Assembly (NCBI GenBank): GCA_963773735.1
Contig: CAVZCK010000004.1
Span: 62,001 to 126,000 of the forward strand
Direction of reading: 5' to 3'
DNA length: 64,000 bases
From: CAVZCK01 sp963773735
Lineage (GTDB): Bacteria > Pseudomonadota > Alphaproteobacteria > Rhizobiales > Rhodomicrobiaceae
Notes under the pieces: generated by a model
Databases searched by the model: none
Told to the model about the DNA's origin: nothing
Seen by the model: only the letters and a program-made list of their open reading frames with translations
Part shown: piece by piece, positions 43,107 through 53,857 of the stretch
How positions within the stretch are numbered: the stretch's first letter is position 1
How the letters are laid out: each line of letters begins with the position of its first letter
Translations under genes and position numbers: made by a program

Positions 43107-43914
43107 ATGTCTTTGATCGAGGTGAACGGGGGGAGCATCGATGTGGTCGAGGCCGGAACGGGAAAGCCGCTTCTGCTTCTGCATTCGCTGCTGGCTGACC
43201 GAAATGTCTTCGATCGCATCGTCCCGGTGCTGGCGCATACACGGCGTGTGATCGTTCCCGACCTGCCCGGCTTCGGTGGATCGTCCCCGGCCGGCGCTAC
43301 CGCCGGAGATATCGCCGACCGCATCGCCGGGCTTTTCGATGCCATGGACCTCGCGTCCGACGCCGATGTCCTCGGCAACGGCTTTGGCGGCTTCGTGGCG
43401 AGCTCTCTAGCGATCCGCCATGGCGGGCGGATCGACCGGCTCGTCCTGGCGGACACAGGCGTCGTCTTCGCTGACCAGGGCAAGGCCGCTTTTCGGACGA
43501 TGGCAAGCCGCGTGAGGGAGAGCGGGATGGAGGCCGTCGTCGATATCGCGATCAAGCGATTGTTTCCGGACGACTTCATCGCCACTAACCCAGCCATTGC
43601 GGCCGAACGCCGATCCGCCCTGCTCAGGATGGAGCCAACGACCTTTGCTAAGGTTTGCGAGGCGCTTGCGGATTTGGACCTGCGCGGGGAAATCGGACAG
43701 ATTCGAAATCCGACACTGGTGCTCGTCGGCAGCCGGGATGCGGCCACGCCGCCGTTCATGGCTCGGGAGCTGGCCAAGATGATTCCGCAGGCTCAGTTCA
43801 TTGAGACTTGAGGGGCTGGGTCACGCGCCGATGGTCCAGGATCCGGGAGCTTTCCTTAAGGCGATTTCCGGCTTTCTCGGGACCGAAGAGCTGATTTCCG
43901 CGATGCCGAAATGA
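43107..43914 (+). CDS. Alpha/beta hydrolase-fold protein lacking the nucleophile serine, one frameshift
   Basis: The alpha/beta hydrolase pattern is clear: LLLLHSLLADRNVFDRI (oxyanion region), VIVPDLPGFGGSSP, then the nucleophile elbow VLGNGFGGFVAS, then PTLVLVGSRDAATPP (acid residue) and LGHAPMVQDP (catalytic histidine). At the elbow the usual G-x-S-x-G reads G-N-G-F-G, so serine is replaced by glycine. The frame changes near 43806, where an extra A in GAGACTTGAGG creates an early TGA; the true end is TGA 43912. About 268 residues. A strong GAGGAGG ribosome site precedes ATG 43107. Confidence 0.75.
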
Positions 43915-44131
43915 GACAAGGCTTGTAAAGGCGCGCGTCGCGAGCACCGGTCGTCGAGGGGAATGTCGGTTCGTGTCAGCGTCCGCATGACAACTCTCTC
44001 CCGATGAATGTAAGACCGCGCGCCGCTGTAAGGCCATGGCGCCGGGCTCCTATCTCGACTAACATTGTGCCGGCAACCGGCCTGCAAGACCGGTCCTGCC
44101 AAACATGCCGTTTCCGGGGAGGGGGGTAACC

Positions 44132-45490
44132 ATGCCAACAGCAGTGAATGCCGGCGCACGTCTCGATCGGCTTCCGATCTCATCATTCCATTATCGCATC
44201 TTCTGGCTGGTCGGGGCCGGAATGTTCTTCGACGGCTATGACCTTTATGTCGCCGGCGGCGTGCTGGCGTCGACGATTGCAGACCAAATTCTCGACATTG
44301 CCGCAGAATTTGCAATTCCTCTCGTTCACCTTCGTCGGCATGACGCTCGGCTCTCTGATCACCGGTTTTGTCGGCGACCAGTTCGGACGCCGCTTCACCT
44401 ATCAGATCAATCTTCTGGTTTTCGGTCTGGCCTCGCTCGCCGCCGCTTTCGCCCAGACTATGGACCAGCTCATCATCTGCCGCTTCGTGCAAGGGCTCGG
44501 CCTCGGTGCCGAGATCGTCGTCGGTTATTCGACCATGACGGAATTCGTGCCGCCAAAGACGCGCGGCCGCTGGCTCGCCTTCATGGCATTCATCGTCGTT
44601 GCCGGCTTTCCCGCCACGGCCATCCTCGGCTATCTGATCATCCCGACTTTCGGCTGGCGGCCGATGTTCGTCATCGCCGGCATCGGTTCGCTGATCGTGT
44701 GGTATCTGCGCAAGAATTTGCCGGAGTCGCCGCGCTGGCTGGAATCGAAAGGACGCACTGCGGAAGCGGAAGCCTGATGACGGCGATCGAAACGGAGGTC
44801 GCCGCCAGCGCCGGCCCGCTGCCGGCACCCGCCGCGACCATACCGGTGGCGCAGGTCAGCGCTGCCGACATGCTGCGCCCGCCGCTGCTTCAGCGCATGA
44901 TCGTCGGCTCCTGGGTGCTCATCACCATCAACACGCTGATTTTCGGCTTCGTGATCTTCCTGCCGCAATTCTTCCTGCGTCAGGGGCTCACCATCACCAA
45001 TTCGCTCGGCTACACAGTCGTGCTCGCCGCCGCCTCGCTGGTCGGCTGCGCCGTCGGCGCCTGGAGCTCGGACGCGATCGGGCGCCGCTGGAGCATCATC
45101 GGAGCCTCGGTGATGACCATCGTGTTCGGCTATATCTATGCGCGATTTCAACGCGGCATCCGATCCGGCGATCGTGCTGACCATCGGTTTCGTGCTTATC
45201 GTTGCGATCTATGTGCAGACCGCGCTCTTATTCGGCGTCTATACGCCCGAATTGTTCCCCACCGAAATCAGGTTGCGAGCGAACGGGATCTGCAACACGC
45301 TCGGCCGGTGCGCCACGGTGATCTCGCCATTCATGGTCGGCTGGCGCTGGTGCATTATCAGCTTCCCGGCGTGGTCGGGTTGATGATCGCACTGCTGGTG
45401 GTGCAGATTATCGTCGTTTACGTCTGGGGCGTGGAACCGCGCAATCGCGCGCTGGAAGATGTCGCCGCCCCGGTCGGCGCGGCCGCGTAG
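44132..45490 (+). CDS. MFS transporter (sugar/metabolite:H+ symporter type), several frameshifts
   Basis: A 12-span major facilitator. It begins MPTAVNAGARLDRLPISSFH, then the first helix with FFDGYDLYVAGGVLAST and the loop 2-3 signature GDQFGRRFTYQ. The family signature LPESPRWLESKGR comes before the central loop, then SDAIGRRWSIIGASV and ELFPTEIRLRANG. The frame changes near 44288 (run of A), near 44778, near 45140 and near 45345, and the protein ends ALEDVAAPVGAAA. It resembles the PF00083 group that carries sugars or aromatic acids; the substrate cannot be told. About 450 residues when corrected. RBS GGGGAGG is upstream. Confidence 0.75.
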   Translation: MPTAVNAGARLDRLPISSFHYRIFWLVGAGMFFDGYDLYVAGGVLASTIADQILDIAAEFAIPLVHLRRHDARLSDHRFCRRPVRTPLHLSDQSSGFRSGLARRRFRPDYGPAHHLPLRARARPRCRDRRRLFDHDGIRAAKDARPLARLHGIHRRCRLSRHGHPRLSDHPDFRLAADVRHRRHRFADRVVSAQEFAGVAALAGIERTHCGSGSLMTAIETEVAASAGPLPAPAATIPVAQVSAADMLRPPLLQRMIVGSWVLITINTLIFGFVIFLPQFFLRQGLTITNSLGYTVVLAAASLVGCAVGAWSSDAIGRRWSIIGASVMTIVFGYIYARFQRGIRSGDRADHRFRAYRCDLCADRALIRRLYARIVPHRNQVASERDLQHARPVRHGDLAIHGRLALVHYQLPGVVGLMIALLVVQIIVVYVWGVEPRNRALEDVAAPVGAAA

Positions 45491-45563
45491 CAGCAACAGG
45501 CGACGAACGCCCGTCCTATAAACCCGGCTGCGGGCGGTGCGGCCGGCATCGGGCTGGGCTTAA

Positions 45564-47261
45564 TCGCTGCGGCCTTATCCGCAACAGACTTCGCTGCCGC
45601 CAGCAGGCTGGTTGCAAACACCGGCCGTCCGCGACCGGCTGACCTTATGGAGCAAAAGCCAGTGGGTGGTGAACGAGCGGGCCGAGATCGCCGCCATTTT
45701 CGGCCTGCCGAAGGAGAATGTGCAGGTCATCTGCCCGTTCATCGGCGGCGCCTTCGGCGCCTCGCTCAGGACATGGCCGCATGTGACGCTGGCGGCCCTC
45801 GCCGCCTGGCATGTCGACCGGCCCGTGAAGCTGGTGCTGACGCGGCGGCAGATGTTCTACACGACGGGTCACCGCCCGCGCACGATCCAGCGGGTGGCGC
45901 TTGGCGCGGGCTCGGATGGCCGGCTCACTAGCATCATTCACGAAGGCACCGGCGAGACCAGCCGCTATGAGCAGTTCGTCGAAGCGCTGACATCGCTCTC
46001 CAGCTTCATGTATTCCTGCCCGAATGTCCGCTCGCGCTATCGCCTCCTGCCGCTCGACATCAGCACTCCCACTTTTATGCGCGGTCCCGGCGAGGCAAGC
46101 GGCGTCTATGCCTTCGAATGCGCCATGGACGAACTGGCCATCGCCCTAGGCATGGACCCGGTCGAGTTGCGGCGGCGCAACGAGCCAGCGATCGATGAGG
46201 GCGAGAACCGGCCGTTCTCCAGCCGCTCGCTGATCAAATGCTTCGACGTCGCTACCGAACGCTTCGGCTGGGCGCAGCGTAATCCCGAGCCGCGCTCCAT
46301 GCGCGACGGTCGTCTGCTGATCGGCTGGGGCATGGCCTCGGCGACATATCCGGCGCTGTTCAACCAGGCGAGCGCGCGCGTCCGTTTGCATGCCGACGGT
46401 ACGGCGGAGGTTGAGGTGGCCGCCAGTGACATGGGACCGGGCACTTACACGTCGATGACGCAGGTCGCTGCTGACTTTCTCGGCCTGCCGGCGGAACAGG
46501 TCCGCTTCAGTCTCGGACGTTCGGATCTTCCCCCGGCGCCGCCGCATGGCGGCTCACAGACCATGGCCTCCGTGGGCTCGGCGGTCCGCGCCGCCTGCCT
46601 GGCCGCGCAGAGCGAGGCGGCGAAGAAGGCCGTCACCGATCAGCGTTCGCAGGTTTTCGGCGCGGAGCTCGATGCCCTCGAATGGAATGCCGGACGATTG
46701 CGCCGAAAGGGCGATGCCTCGCCCGGCCAGACTTATGCCGAGATCATCACCAGCGGAGGCGGCGCGCCGATCGAAGCAGATGCGTCTGCCTCACGCAACG
46801 CCGAAGCAGCGCGGCAATACTCGATGCATGCCTATGGCGCGGTGTTCGTCGAGGTTGCTGTCGATCCGGATGTCGGCATCGTCCGGGTGCGGCGCGCCGT
46901 CGGCGCCTATGCTGCGGGCCGGATCGTCAATCCCCGGCTGGCCGCCAGCCAGTGCACGGGCGGGATGGTCGGCGGCATCGGCATGGCGCTGATGGAGCGC
47001 ACCGTGCTCGATCCGCACGATGGGCGGCCGGTAAACGCGCAGTTGGCCGGCTATCTGATGCCAGTAAACCTCGATATCCCCGAGCTTGAGGCGTATTTCG
47101 TCGCGGAGGACGATCCGCATGTGAACCCGCTTGGCGTCAAGGGACTCGGGGAGATCGCGCTGATCGGCATCGCGCCGGCCATCGCCAATGCCGTCTTCCA
47201 TGCGACCGGCAAGAGACTGCGCGACCTGCCGATAAGGATCGAGAATATCCTGGAGACCTAG
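45564..47261 (+). pseudogene. Xanthine dehydrogenase-family molybdopterin-binding subunit, 5'-truncated
   Basis: The frame is open from 45564; recognisable homology starts at RLTLWSKSQWVVNERAEI and runs to the normal C-terminus GKRLRDLPIRIENILET. Cofactor motifs are intact: GGAFGASLRTWPH, RGPGEASGVYAFECAMDELA in part, GGSQTMASVGSAV, and the catalytic-glutamate region GVKGLGEIALIG. The first roughly 190 residues (hammerhead domain and PHATVA segment) normally expected are missing, and the upstream sequence does not encode them in any frame. The [2Fe-2S] and FAD subunits are also absent. It begins about 75-120 bases after the MFS stop. I infer a deletion or a mis-assembly. Confidence 0.7.
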
Positions 47262-47514
47262 TCGTTCGGCGCCGACAGCGCCCAAATCGCCAGACCCCGT
47301 GGTTGGTTCGTTTACGGCCACAGTCCGGGCGTCTTTGAAAGCCGCCGCCATCGAGAATGCGCAGCCCGAAATAGGCAAATCCCAGCGACCTCGAATGGAA
47401 ATAGTTCGGGCTCACGGACAATTAAGCCGCTCAATGAGGACGAAAACCGTTGCCATTCTCAACGTCGGCTCATGCCGCTATCATGGCCTCGGGCGCGAAG
47501 GGGGGCGCACGACA
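47262..47514. other. Gap after the dehydrogenase fragment
   Basis: I see no coding sequence, RNA or repeat I can support in these 250 bases. Confidence 0.4.
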
Positions 47515-47728
47515 ATGAGTCTTTCCAGGGACGCGCTGCTGCAGCCATCGCTTGGCGACGCGGCCATCGCGAAGGCGCCTTACTCGATTCGGACGACGTT
47601 CTTGACGGCCTTTTTCGGCGGGCCGCTTGCGGCCATTACAATCATTGCGGTTAACGCGGTGCGACTTCAGGCGCTGGTCGCGCGATCTGGTGCCGCTGGG
47701 ATTGTCCCTCGCTCCGGCCGGGCGGGCA
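47515..47728 (+). pseudogene. Fragment of a small membrane protein gene
   Basis: ATG 47515 with a GGGGGG ribosome site starts MSLSRDALLQPSLGDAAIAK, then a hydrophobic segment TTFLTAFFGGPLAAITII followed by AVNAVRLQALVAR. The frame then appears to shift near 47680 (continuing as SRDLVPLGLSLAP) and collides with the 3' end of the convergent GGDEF gene. Pattern and start look like a membrane protein of unknown function, but it is truncated and not identified. Confidence 0.35.
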
Positions 47729-49042
47729 TCAGGACCGTTTTGGCCGACGCAAGTGGGCCTGCGCATCGGCCTGCGCTTGCTGTTGCAGCCCGCCGGCCGC
47801 CTCGTCCGAATAAAGGGAAACGACTGGATTATCCGTGGCGACGAAAGGCGGCCAGACCTGATTCCGGCCGTTATGCTTGGCCGCGTAGAGCGCCGCATCG
47901 GCCCCAGCCGCCGCTTCGCCGAAAGCGCGCACGGAAACCGGGTCGGCCATCACACCCAAACTCACCGTCACGACGCCGCGCCCGCCGGGATCCTCATGCG
48001 GGATTGCGAGATTTTCGATCTGACGGCGAACACGCTCCGCAATACGCACCGCCCCGCTCAGATCCGTGCGCGGCAGCAGCATGAGAAATTCTTCCCCGCC
48101 CAGCCGCGCCGCGACGTCGTCCTTGCCGCGCAGCTCGGCGGCAATGGCGCCCGCCACGCGCTTGAGGCAGGTGTCACCGGCGCCATGCCCATAACGGTCG
48201 TTGAACGACTTGAAGTGATCGATGTCGATCATGATGATCGCAACCGGGGAAACCGCCTCATCACCCAGCGCCCACAGCGTCTCCACCCGCTCGCCGAGAT
48301 AGCGGCGGTTACCAAGGCCGGTGAGGGGATCGTGCTTGGCCACCTCCTCCGCGCCTTCGCGCCGCAACTGGTCCCGCAGCCGCATCAGAAACGCATGCCG
48401 CACGTCGCCTTCCATGCGGCGATTGGCCAAGAGGCTGAGATAGGCGGTCGCAAGCATGAGCGCGGTGCCGATGTATTTGACGGCAAATGCCGAATGACCG
48501 GGCAGCAGCACTGCGAGATAGATCGCCATCAGCAGACATGTTGAGACAGCGGCAAGCGGAAAAGCGAAGCGCTGGTGCAGATTCATATAGATCACGATCA
48601 TTGTCGCCAGATATTGGTAGTGATCGGCGCCTTGGCCGCGATTCAGCGCATAGATGAACATGATCTGCGCCACCATCATAAACGGGATGGCGGCTGCCGT
48701 TACTTCGCGCAACCGCTGGCTCTGAAGCCTTGGATAAAGGAAGCCGATGAAGAAAATGATCGGCGTCACCACGCCGAGATGCAGGATCGCAGCCAATAGA
48801 AATGTGTTTGGCAACAGCAGGAAGTCCGTAAGCAGAAAGGAATTGTAGATGAGCACGGCCCTGTACATCCGTTTGCGCAGAACCGCGAGACGAACGGAGT
48901 GCATCTCCTCGCCGTAAAGCGCCTCGATGGCGGGCGGGAAGACGCGCTCTGCCGGCTTGGCGGCCATGTAGGCCTCAAGCATCGGCAAGCTGACGACTGG
49001 CCGAACATGGAGCCTTTCCTTTACGGTCGGGTAAGGGCGCAT
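47729..49042 (-). CDS. Membrane-bound GGDEF diguanylate cyclase
   Basis: A 437-residue protein. The N-terminal half has about six transmembrane segments (from about residue 63 to residue 210). It is followed by a complete GGDEF domain, including HDPLTGLGNRRYLGE, the metal-binding IIMIDIDHFKSFND, and the active-site motif RLGGEEF. An active cyclase making cyclic di-GMP is expected. No RxxD inhibitory site is visible five residues before GGEEF. The start is uncertain: ATG 49042 has a weak ribosome site; ATG 48982 is an alternative. Intact. Sensory input is unknown. Confidence 0.88.
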   Translation of the reverse strand: MRPYPTVKERLHVRPVVSLPMLEAYMAAKPAERVFPPAIEALYGEEMHSVRLAVLRKRMYRAVLIYNSFLLTDFLLLPNTFLLAAILHLGVVTPIIFFIGFLYPRLQSQRLREVTAAAIPFMMVAQIMFIYALNRGQGADHYQYLATMIVIYMNLHQRFAFPLAAVSTCLLMAIYLAVLLPGHSAFAVKYIGTALMLATAYLSLLANRRMEGDVRHAFLMRLRDQLRREGAEEVAKHDPLTGLGNRRYLGERVETLWALGDEAVSPVAIIMIDIDHFKSFNDRYGHGAGDTCLKRVAGAIAAELRGKDDVAARLGGEEFLMLLPRTDLSGAVRIAERVRRQIENLAIPHEDPGGRGVVTVSLGVMADPVSVRAFGEAAAGADAALYAAKHNGRNQVWPPFVATDNPVVSLYSDEAAGGLQQQAQADAQAHLRRPKRS

Positions 49043-49175
49043 TGAAATGCGTAGGATAGGCGTCCAGTTCTAAAGATTCCTTGTCCGAGCCCGCTAAAAT
49101 GCCGTGCTTGCGGCAAGCGGCCACCCGGCCGCAGATGCGGCCCCGGATCGTCGAAGCAGCCCGAAACGCGTAGCT

Positions 49176-49940
49176 TTACACCACTGTCGCCCCGCCATCC
49201 GCGACGATGGTCTGCCCGGTGATGAAACTGGCGGCCGGTGAGGCAAGAAAGGCGGCAACGCCCGCGATCTCCTCCGGCTCGCCGATGCGGCGCAGCGGCG
49301 TGGCGGCTTCGCGTTTGGCAAGCCGCTCCTTGTCTTCCCAGAGCGCGCGAGCGAAGTCGGTCTTGATCAATCCGGGCGCGACGCAGTTGACACGGATATT
49401 CTTGCCCGACCACTCCACCGCGAGATTGCGCGCGAGCGCGAAATCGGCAGCCTTGGACATGCCATAGGCGCCAATCATCGGCGAAGCGATGATGCCGGCG
49501 ATCGAGGAGATGATCACGACCGCCCCGCCGCCCCGCTCCGCCATGCCGGGAATGACCATGTTACAGAGCCAGACATTGGCTCTGACATTGGTGGCCATGA
49601 TCTTGTCGAACGCCTCGTCGGAAAGCTCCGACATCGGCCCAAAAGCCGGATTGGCCGCTGCGTTGCAGACCAGGATGTCGATCTTGCCCCAGCGCTCAAC
49701 CGCGCCCCCGACAAGCGCCTCGACCTCGGATTTCACCGAGACATTGCAGGGAATGACGACCGCTTCACCGCCTTCGGCAAGGATCGCTTTGGCGACTTCT
49801 TCGCAGGCGGCCGCTTTGCGGCTGGACACCACGACCTTGGCACCGAGTCGCGCCATGAGCATGGCGGTTTCGCGGCCGATGCCTCGGCTGGACCCGGTGA
49901 TGACGGCGACTTTGCCATCCAGGCGAAATGGATCTTTCAT
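49176..49940 (-). CDS. SDR-family oxidoreductase
   Basis: A classical short-chain dehydrogenase of 254 residues: cofactor motif TGSSRGIG near residue 17, NAAAN, and the Ser-Tyr-Lys catalytic set in IISSIAGI and YGMSKAA. GQTIVADGGATVV is the usual C-terminus. ATG 49940 has GAGGGA 6 bases upstream; the longer frame is open but not homologous. A NADPH-type preference is suggested by the arginine in SSRGIG. It stands first after the CoA ligase on the minus strand, so it may serve the same catabolic pathway, perhaps as a 3-hydroxyacyl-CoA or alcohol dehydrogenase. Confidence 0.88.
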   Translation of the reverse strand: MKDPFRLDGKVAVITGSSRGIGRETAMLMARLGAKVVVSSRKAAACEEVAKAILAEGGEAVVIPCNVSVKSEVEALVGGAVERWGKIDILVCNAAANPAFGPMSELSDEAFDKIMATNVRANVWLCNMVIPGMAERGGGAVVIISSIAGIIASPMIGAYGMSKAADFALARNLAVEWSGKNIRVNCVAPGLIKTDFARALWEDKERLAKREAATPLRRIGEPEEIAGVAAFLASPAASFITGQTIVADGGATVV

Positions 49941-50110
49941 TGAGCGTCCCTCAGCGATAATGCGATGCTTGAATAAGGCAGGCCATGATCGGCGTGTTCC
50001 GTTCCTAGCCCGAGCGATCGGCGGACAGAAACGAGGGAATGCGCCATTTGCGTGCCCGCTTGAGCCAGCCATTGGCCGCGGCTTTCGCGGAACCGCCTTC
50101 GCGGCGCAGT

Positions 50111-51770
50111 TCAGCCTTCGCCTTCTCCTGCTTGCCTCAGCTCGAGCTTCGACAATTTGCCGACGGCGGTACGCGGCAGCGCATCGCGGAATTCAAGCTG
50201 GGCCGGCATTTCGTGACGGCCGATCTTATCGGCGAGAAAATCATTCAGCTCCTCAAGCGTGAAGCCTTGCGCCCCGGGCTTGAGCTTGATGAAGGCCTTG
50301 GCCGCCTCGCCGCGATAAGGCGTCGGCCACACCGATGACAATGACTTCCTCGACCGAAGGGTGCTCGTAGATCGCCTGTTCGATCGTCTGCGGGTAGACG
50401 TTAAAGCCGCCGGAGATGATCATGTCTTTCTTGCGGTCGACGATGAAAAAGAAGCCGTTCTCGTCCATATAGCCGATATCGCCAGTGAGGAAATAGCCAT
50501 CGGCGAAGGCGCCCGCCGTTTCCTGCGGCCGCCGCCAATAACCTTGCGTGACATTCGGCCCGCGCACGCGGATTTCGCCGACTTCGCCCGGCGCCAAGAC
50601 GCGGCGAGGATCGTCGAGCGCGGCCACGTCCATTTCGACGTTCGGCAAAGGCAGGCCGATGGTGCCGGGCGGTGGATCGCCGTATGCGGGCACATTGGTG
50701 CCGGCGGGCGATGTTTCCGTCATGCCCCAGCCGCCGCCGAGGCGGTGGCCGGTAAGGCGCTGAAAGCGCGTCTCCACTTCGACCGGCAGCGGCGCGCCGC
50801 CGGAGCCGCAATAGATGAGCGAGGAGAGGTCGCGTTTGCCGATGTCGGGACGGTTTACCAGCGCGATCCACATCGTCGGGACCCCTGGAAACGCCGTCGC
50901 GCGCAACACTTCGATGTCGTGGAGGGTCTGATCGAGATCGAATTTGACGCGCAAAAGCATTAAATCGCCATTGCGGATATGACGAAGAAGGATCGTCGTC
51001 AGAGCATAGATATGGAAGAAGGGCAGCACGGCGATGATGGTCTCGTGGCCCGTGGGCGATGATGGCCGCGCCTTGAACCAGATCTCGTAAATATCGACGG
51101 CGGCCGTCAAATTGGCGTGGGTAAGGATCGCCGCGCGCGGCTTGCCGGTCGTGCCGCCAGTATATTGCAGCACAGCAATGTCCTCGGGGACGATCTCCGG
51201 CCAGCGCTCTATCTTGGGTGCTTCAGCGATCAGCCGACTGAAGCGCGAAACGCCTGGCCGCTCCGGGATCGGCAGCAAGGGGATCGGCGATGGCCCCCAT
51301 TCCGCGTCATCGCCGACGATGAGGTGATCGATAAGCCCCCGATCGAGCATTTTGACGGCATTCGGCAGAAGATTGGCAAAATTCGTCGTGACGATGGTCC
51401 TTGCGCCGCTGTCACGAAGCTTATGCTCCAGCTCGCGCTCGGCGTCGAGCGGGCTCAGATGTACAACGGGTGCGCCCATCTTGACGCCGCCGAAAAACGC
51501 GATCGGATGATAAGGCACGTTCGGGAGATAAAGCGCGATCGGCCTCTCTCTATCATGGCCGAGAGACAGGAAAGCCGCGGCTGCGGCCACAGCTTTGGCT
51601 CCCAGTTCGCGGTAATGAATAATTTTGCCGCGAAACTCGATGGCAGGAAGCAAGCTGTGCGTGCTCACGGCTTTGTCGAACATCGCCGGCAATGTCGTGA
51701 TATCCAGAGGCTTGTCCCAGGCGATGGTCGGCGGATAGGATTTTTCCCAGGCGAAAGGGCGTTTGCTCAT
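50111..51770 (-). CDS. Acyl-CoA ligase, dicarboxylate-CoA ligase PimA-like, one frameshift
   Basis: An adenylate-forming enzyme activating an organic acid to its CoA thioester. It begins MSKRPFAWEKSYPPTIAWD. Motifs are YTGGTTGKPRAAILTHANL (P-loop), GGGWGMTETSPAG, YFLTGDIGYMDENGFF and DRKKDMIISGGFNVYP. The frame changes near 50322 (after VIVIGVAD) and continues PYRGEAAKAFIKLK to LPRTAVGKLSKLELRQ, which contains the catalytic lysine. About 552 residues. Overall look and neighbours match PimA, the dicarboxylate ligase of pimelate degradation in Rhodopseudomonas palustris; a long-chain fatty acid ligase is the alternative. Its ATG lies 3 bases after the upstream gene's stop. Confidence 0.8.
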
Positions 51771-51773
51771 GGC

Positions 51774-53857
51774 TTATGCTTTTGCTGATAGGGAGCCGAA
51801 ACCTTTCCCCTCGGCCGCAAGCCGGGCGAGAAGCGGTGCCGGCGCCAGGGTCTTATCGGCAAGCTCATCGGCATAATGGCCGAGCCGGTCCGCGATCACG
51901 CCGAGCCCGACCTGGTCGGCGTAATACATCGGCCCGCCGCGTGCGACCGGCCAGCCATAGCCATAGATCCAGACGACATCGATATCGCCGGAGCCGCATG
52001 GCGATGCCCTCTTCGAGGATACGGGCGCCCTCGTTGATCATCGGATAGATTGTTCGCTCCACGATCTCCTCTTTCGAGATCGGGCGGCGCTCGACGCCGA
52101 GGCGTTTTGAGGTTTCCAGGATCAGGCGTTCGACCTCCGGATCGGGGCGCGGCACGCGCGAGCCCGGCTCATAGAGATAGTAGCCCTTGCCGGTCTTCTG
52201 GCCGAAGCGGCCCGCCTCGCAGAGCGCGTCGCTGATCGGCGCCTTGGTCCCGCGTTCCTTGCGGATGCGCCAGCCCACATCGAGGCCGGCGAGGTCGCCG
52301 ACCGCGCACGGTCCCATGGCAAAGCCGAATTCGGTGAGCGCCGCGTCGATCTCCTGCGGCAGCGCGCCTTCGATCAGCAGCCGCTCGACTTGGGCGAAGC
52401 GTTTGTGCAGCATCCGGTTGCCAATGAAGCCGTCGCAGACGCCGCTGATGACGCCAACCTTGCCGATGCGCTGCCCGACCGCCATGGCGGTTTTCAGCGT
52501 GTCAAGGCGGTCGCCTTGCCGCGCACGATTTCGAGCAGCTTCATGATGTTGGCGGGCGAGAAGAAATGCATGCCCACGACATCGCCAGGACGCTGCGTTT
52601 CGGCGGCGATCGCGTCGACGTCCAGCGTCGAGGTGTTCGTCGCGAGAACCGCGCCCGGCTTGGCGAGCCGGTCGAATTCGCGGAAGATCGACTTCTTCAG
52701 CGCCATTTCTTCAAAGACGGCCTCAATGATCAAGGTCGGCGTTGCGAACGGCATCGAGCGCGTCGCGCCGCTGATCAGGCCGGCGCGCTTTTCTGGCCTC
52801 GGCATCGGTCATGCGCCCGCGGGCGGCGCTGCTGCGGAAGGTATTGCTTGATCGCGGCGCGACCCATTCAAGCGCTGCTTCGGACGTTTCAATGATGGTC
52901 ACTGGAATACTGGCATTGGCGAGCGACATGGCGATGCCGCGGCCCATCGTGCCGCCGCCGATAACGGCGACGCGCTCGATCTTGCGCGGCTCAGCCAGGC
53001 TGGCATATCCGGTACCTTGCGCGCCGCCCGTTCGGCGAAGAAGACATGCCGCTGCGCTTTCGACTGTTCGCTGTTCAGGAGCTGAATGAAGAGTTCGCGC
53101 TCCTGCTTTAGCGCCTGCCTCGAAGGTTAGCATCGCGGCATTGCGGACGGAGCGGACGCAGGCAAGCGGCGCGTCGAGGCCCCGCGCGCGCTTCATCAGG
53201 GAGCCGGCAAGCGAATCGAACGCGCCTGCGATCGAAATCCAGCTTATCCTGGCGGTCGCGCACACGTCCGAGCGGGCGCTTTTCGGAGACCGCTTGACGC
53301 GCCAGCGCGACCGCTTCGGCAATCGGGTCACCTTCGGCAAGGACATCCACCAGCCCGAGATCGCGGGCCTTTTCCGCCCCGATTGGATCGCCGGTGACGA
53401 TCATTTTCAGCGCTTCCATCATGCCGATGGCACGCGGCAGCCGCTGGGTACCGCCCGCGCCGGGCAGTAGGCCGATCTTCACCTCGGGCAGGCCGAATTG
53501 CGCTTCCGGGCCTGCAACGCGGAAGTGAAAGGCGAGCGCCATTTCCAGGCCGCCGCCGAATGCGACACCCTGGACCGCAACAACGGTCGGCTTTTCGATT
53601 GCCTCAACCAGATCGATCAGGTCGAGCAATGTCGGCGATAAGGGCGGCTTGCCGAATTCGGTGATGTCGGCGCCGCCACTGAAGGTTGAGCCATTGCTGC
53701 CGACGACGATTGCCTGAACGGCAGCATCGTCCCGCGCTTTTTCGAGTGCGTCGTGAAGAGCCGTCCGTACCACGTGATTGAGAGCGTTTACGGGCGGATT
53801 GTCGATCCGGATGATGGCAATGGCGCCGTCTGTGCTGAGCTGTACCGGAGCTGTCAA
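51774..53857 (-). CDS. Enoyl-CoA hydratase/3-hydroxyacyl-CoA dehydrogenase fusion (PimF/FadJ-like), many frameshifts
   Basis: A bifunctional beta-oxidation enzyme. The N-terminal hydratase domain has VAFGGGLEMALAFHFR, LPEVKIGLLPGAGGTQRLPR and the catalytic glutamates expected there. The dehydrogenase domain starts with the NAD motif VAVIGGGTMGRGIAMSLANA and has HFFSPANIMKLLEIVRG and GVCDGFIGNRM. The C-terminus reads IYGYGWPVARGGPMYYAD and ends SLSAKA at TAA 51774. Frames change at least seven times (near 53245, 53103, 53022, 52880, 52845, 52790, 52500 and 51992). Corrected length is about 694 residues, as in PimF. Start is TTG 53857 with AAGGA 7 bases upstream. Error or decay cannot be separated here; the preserved motifs favour error. 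Confidence 0.8.
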
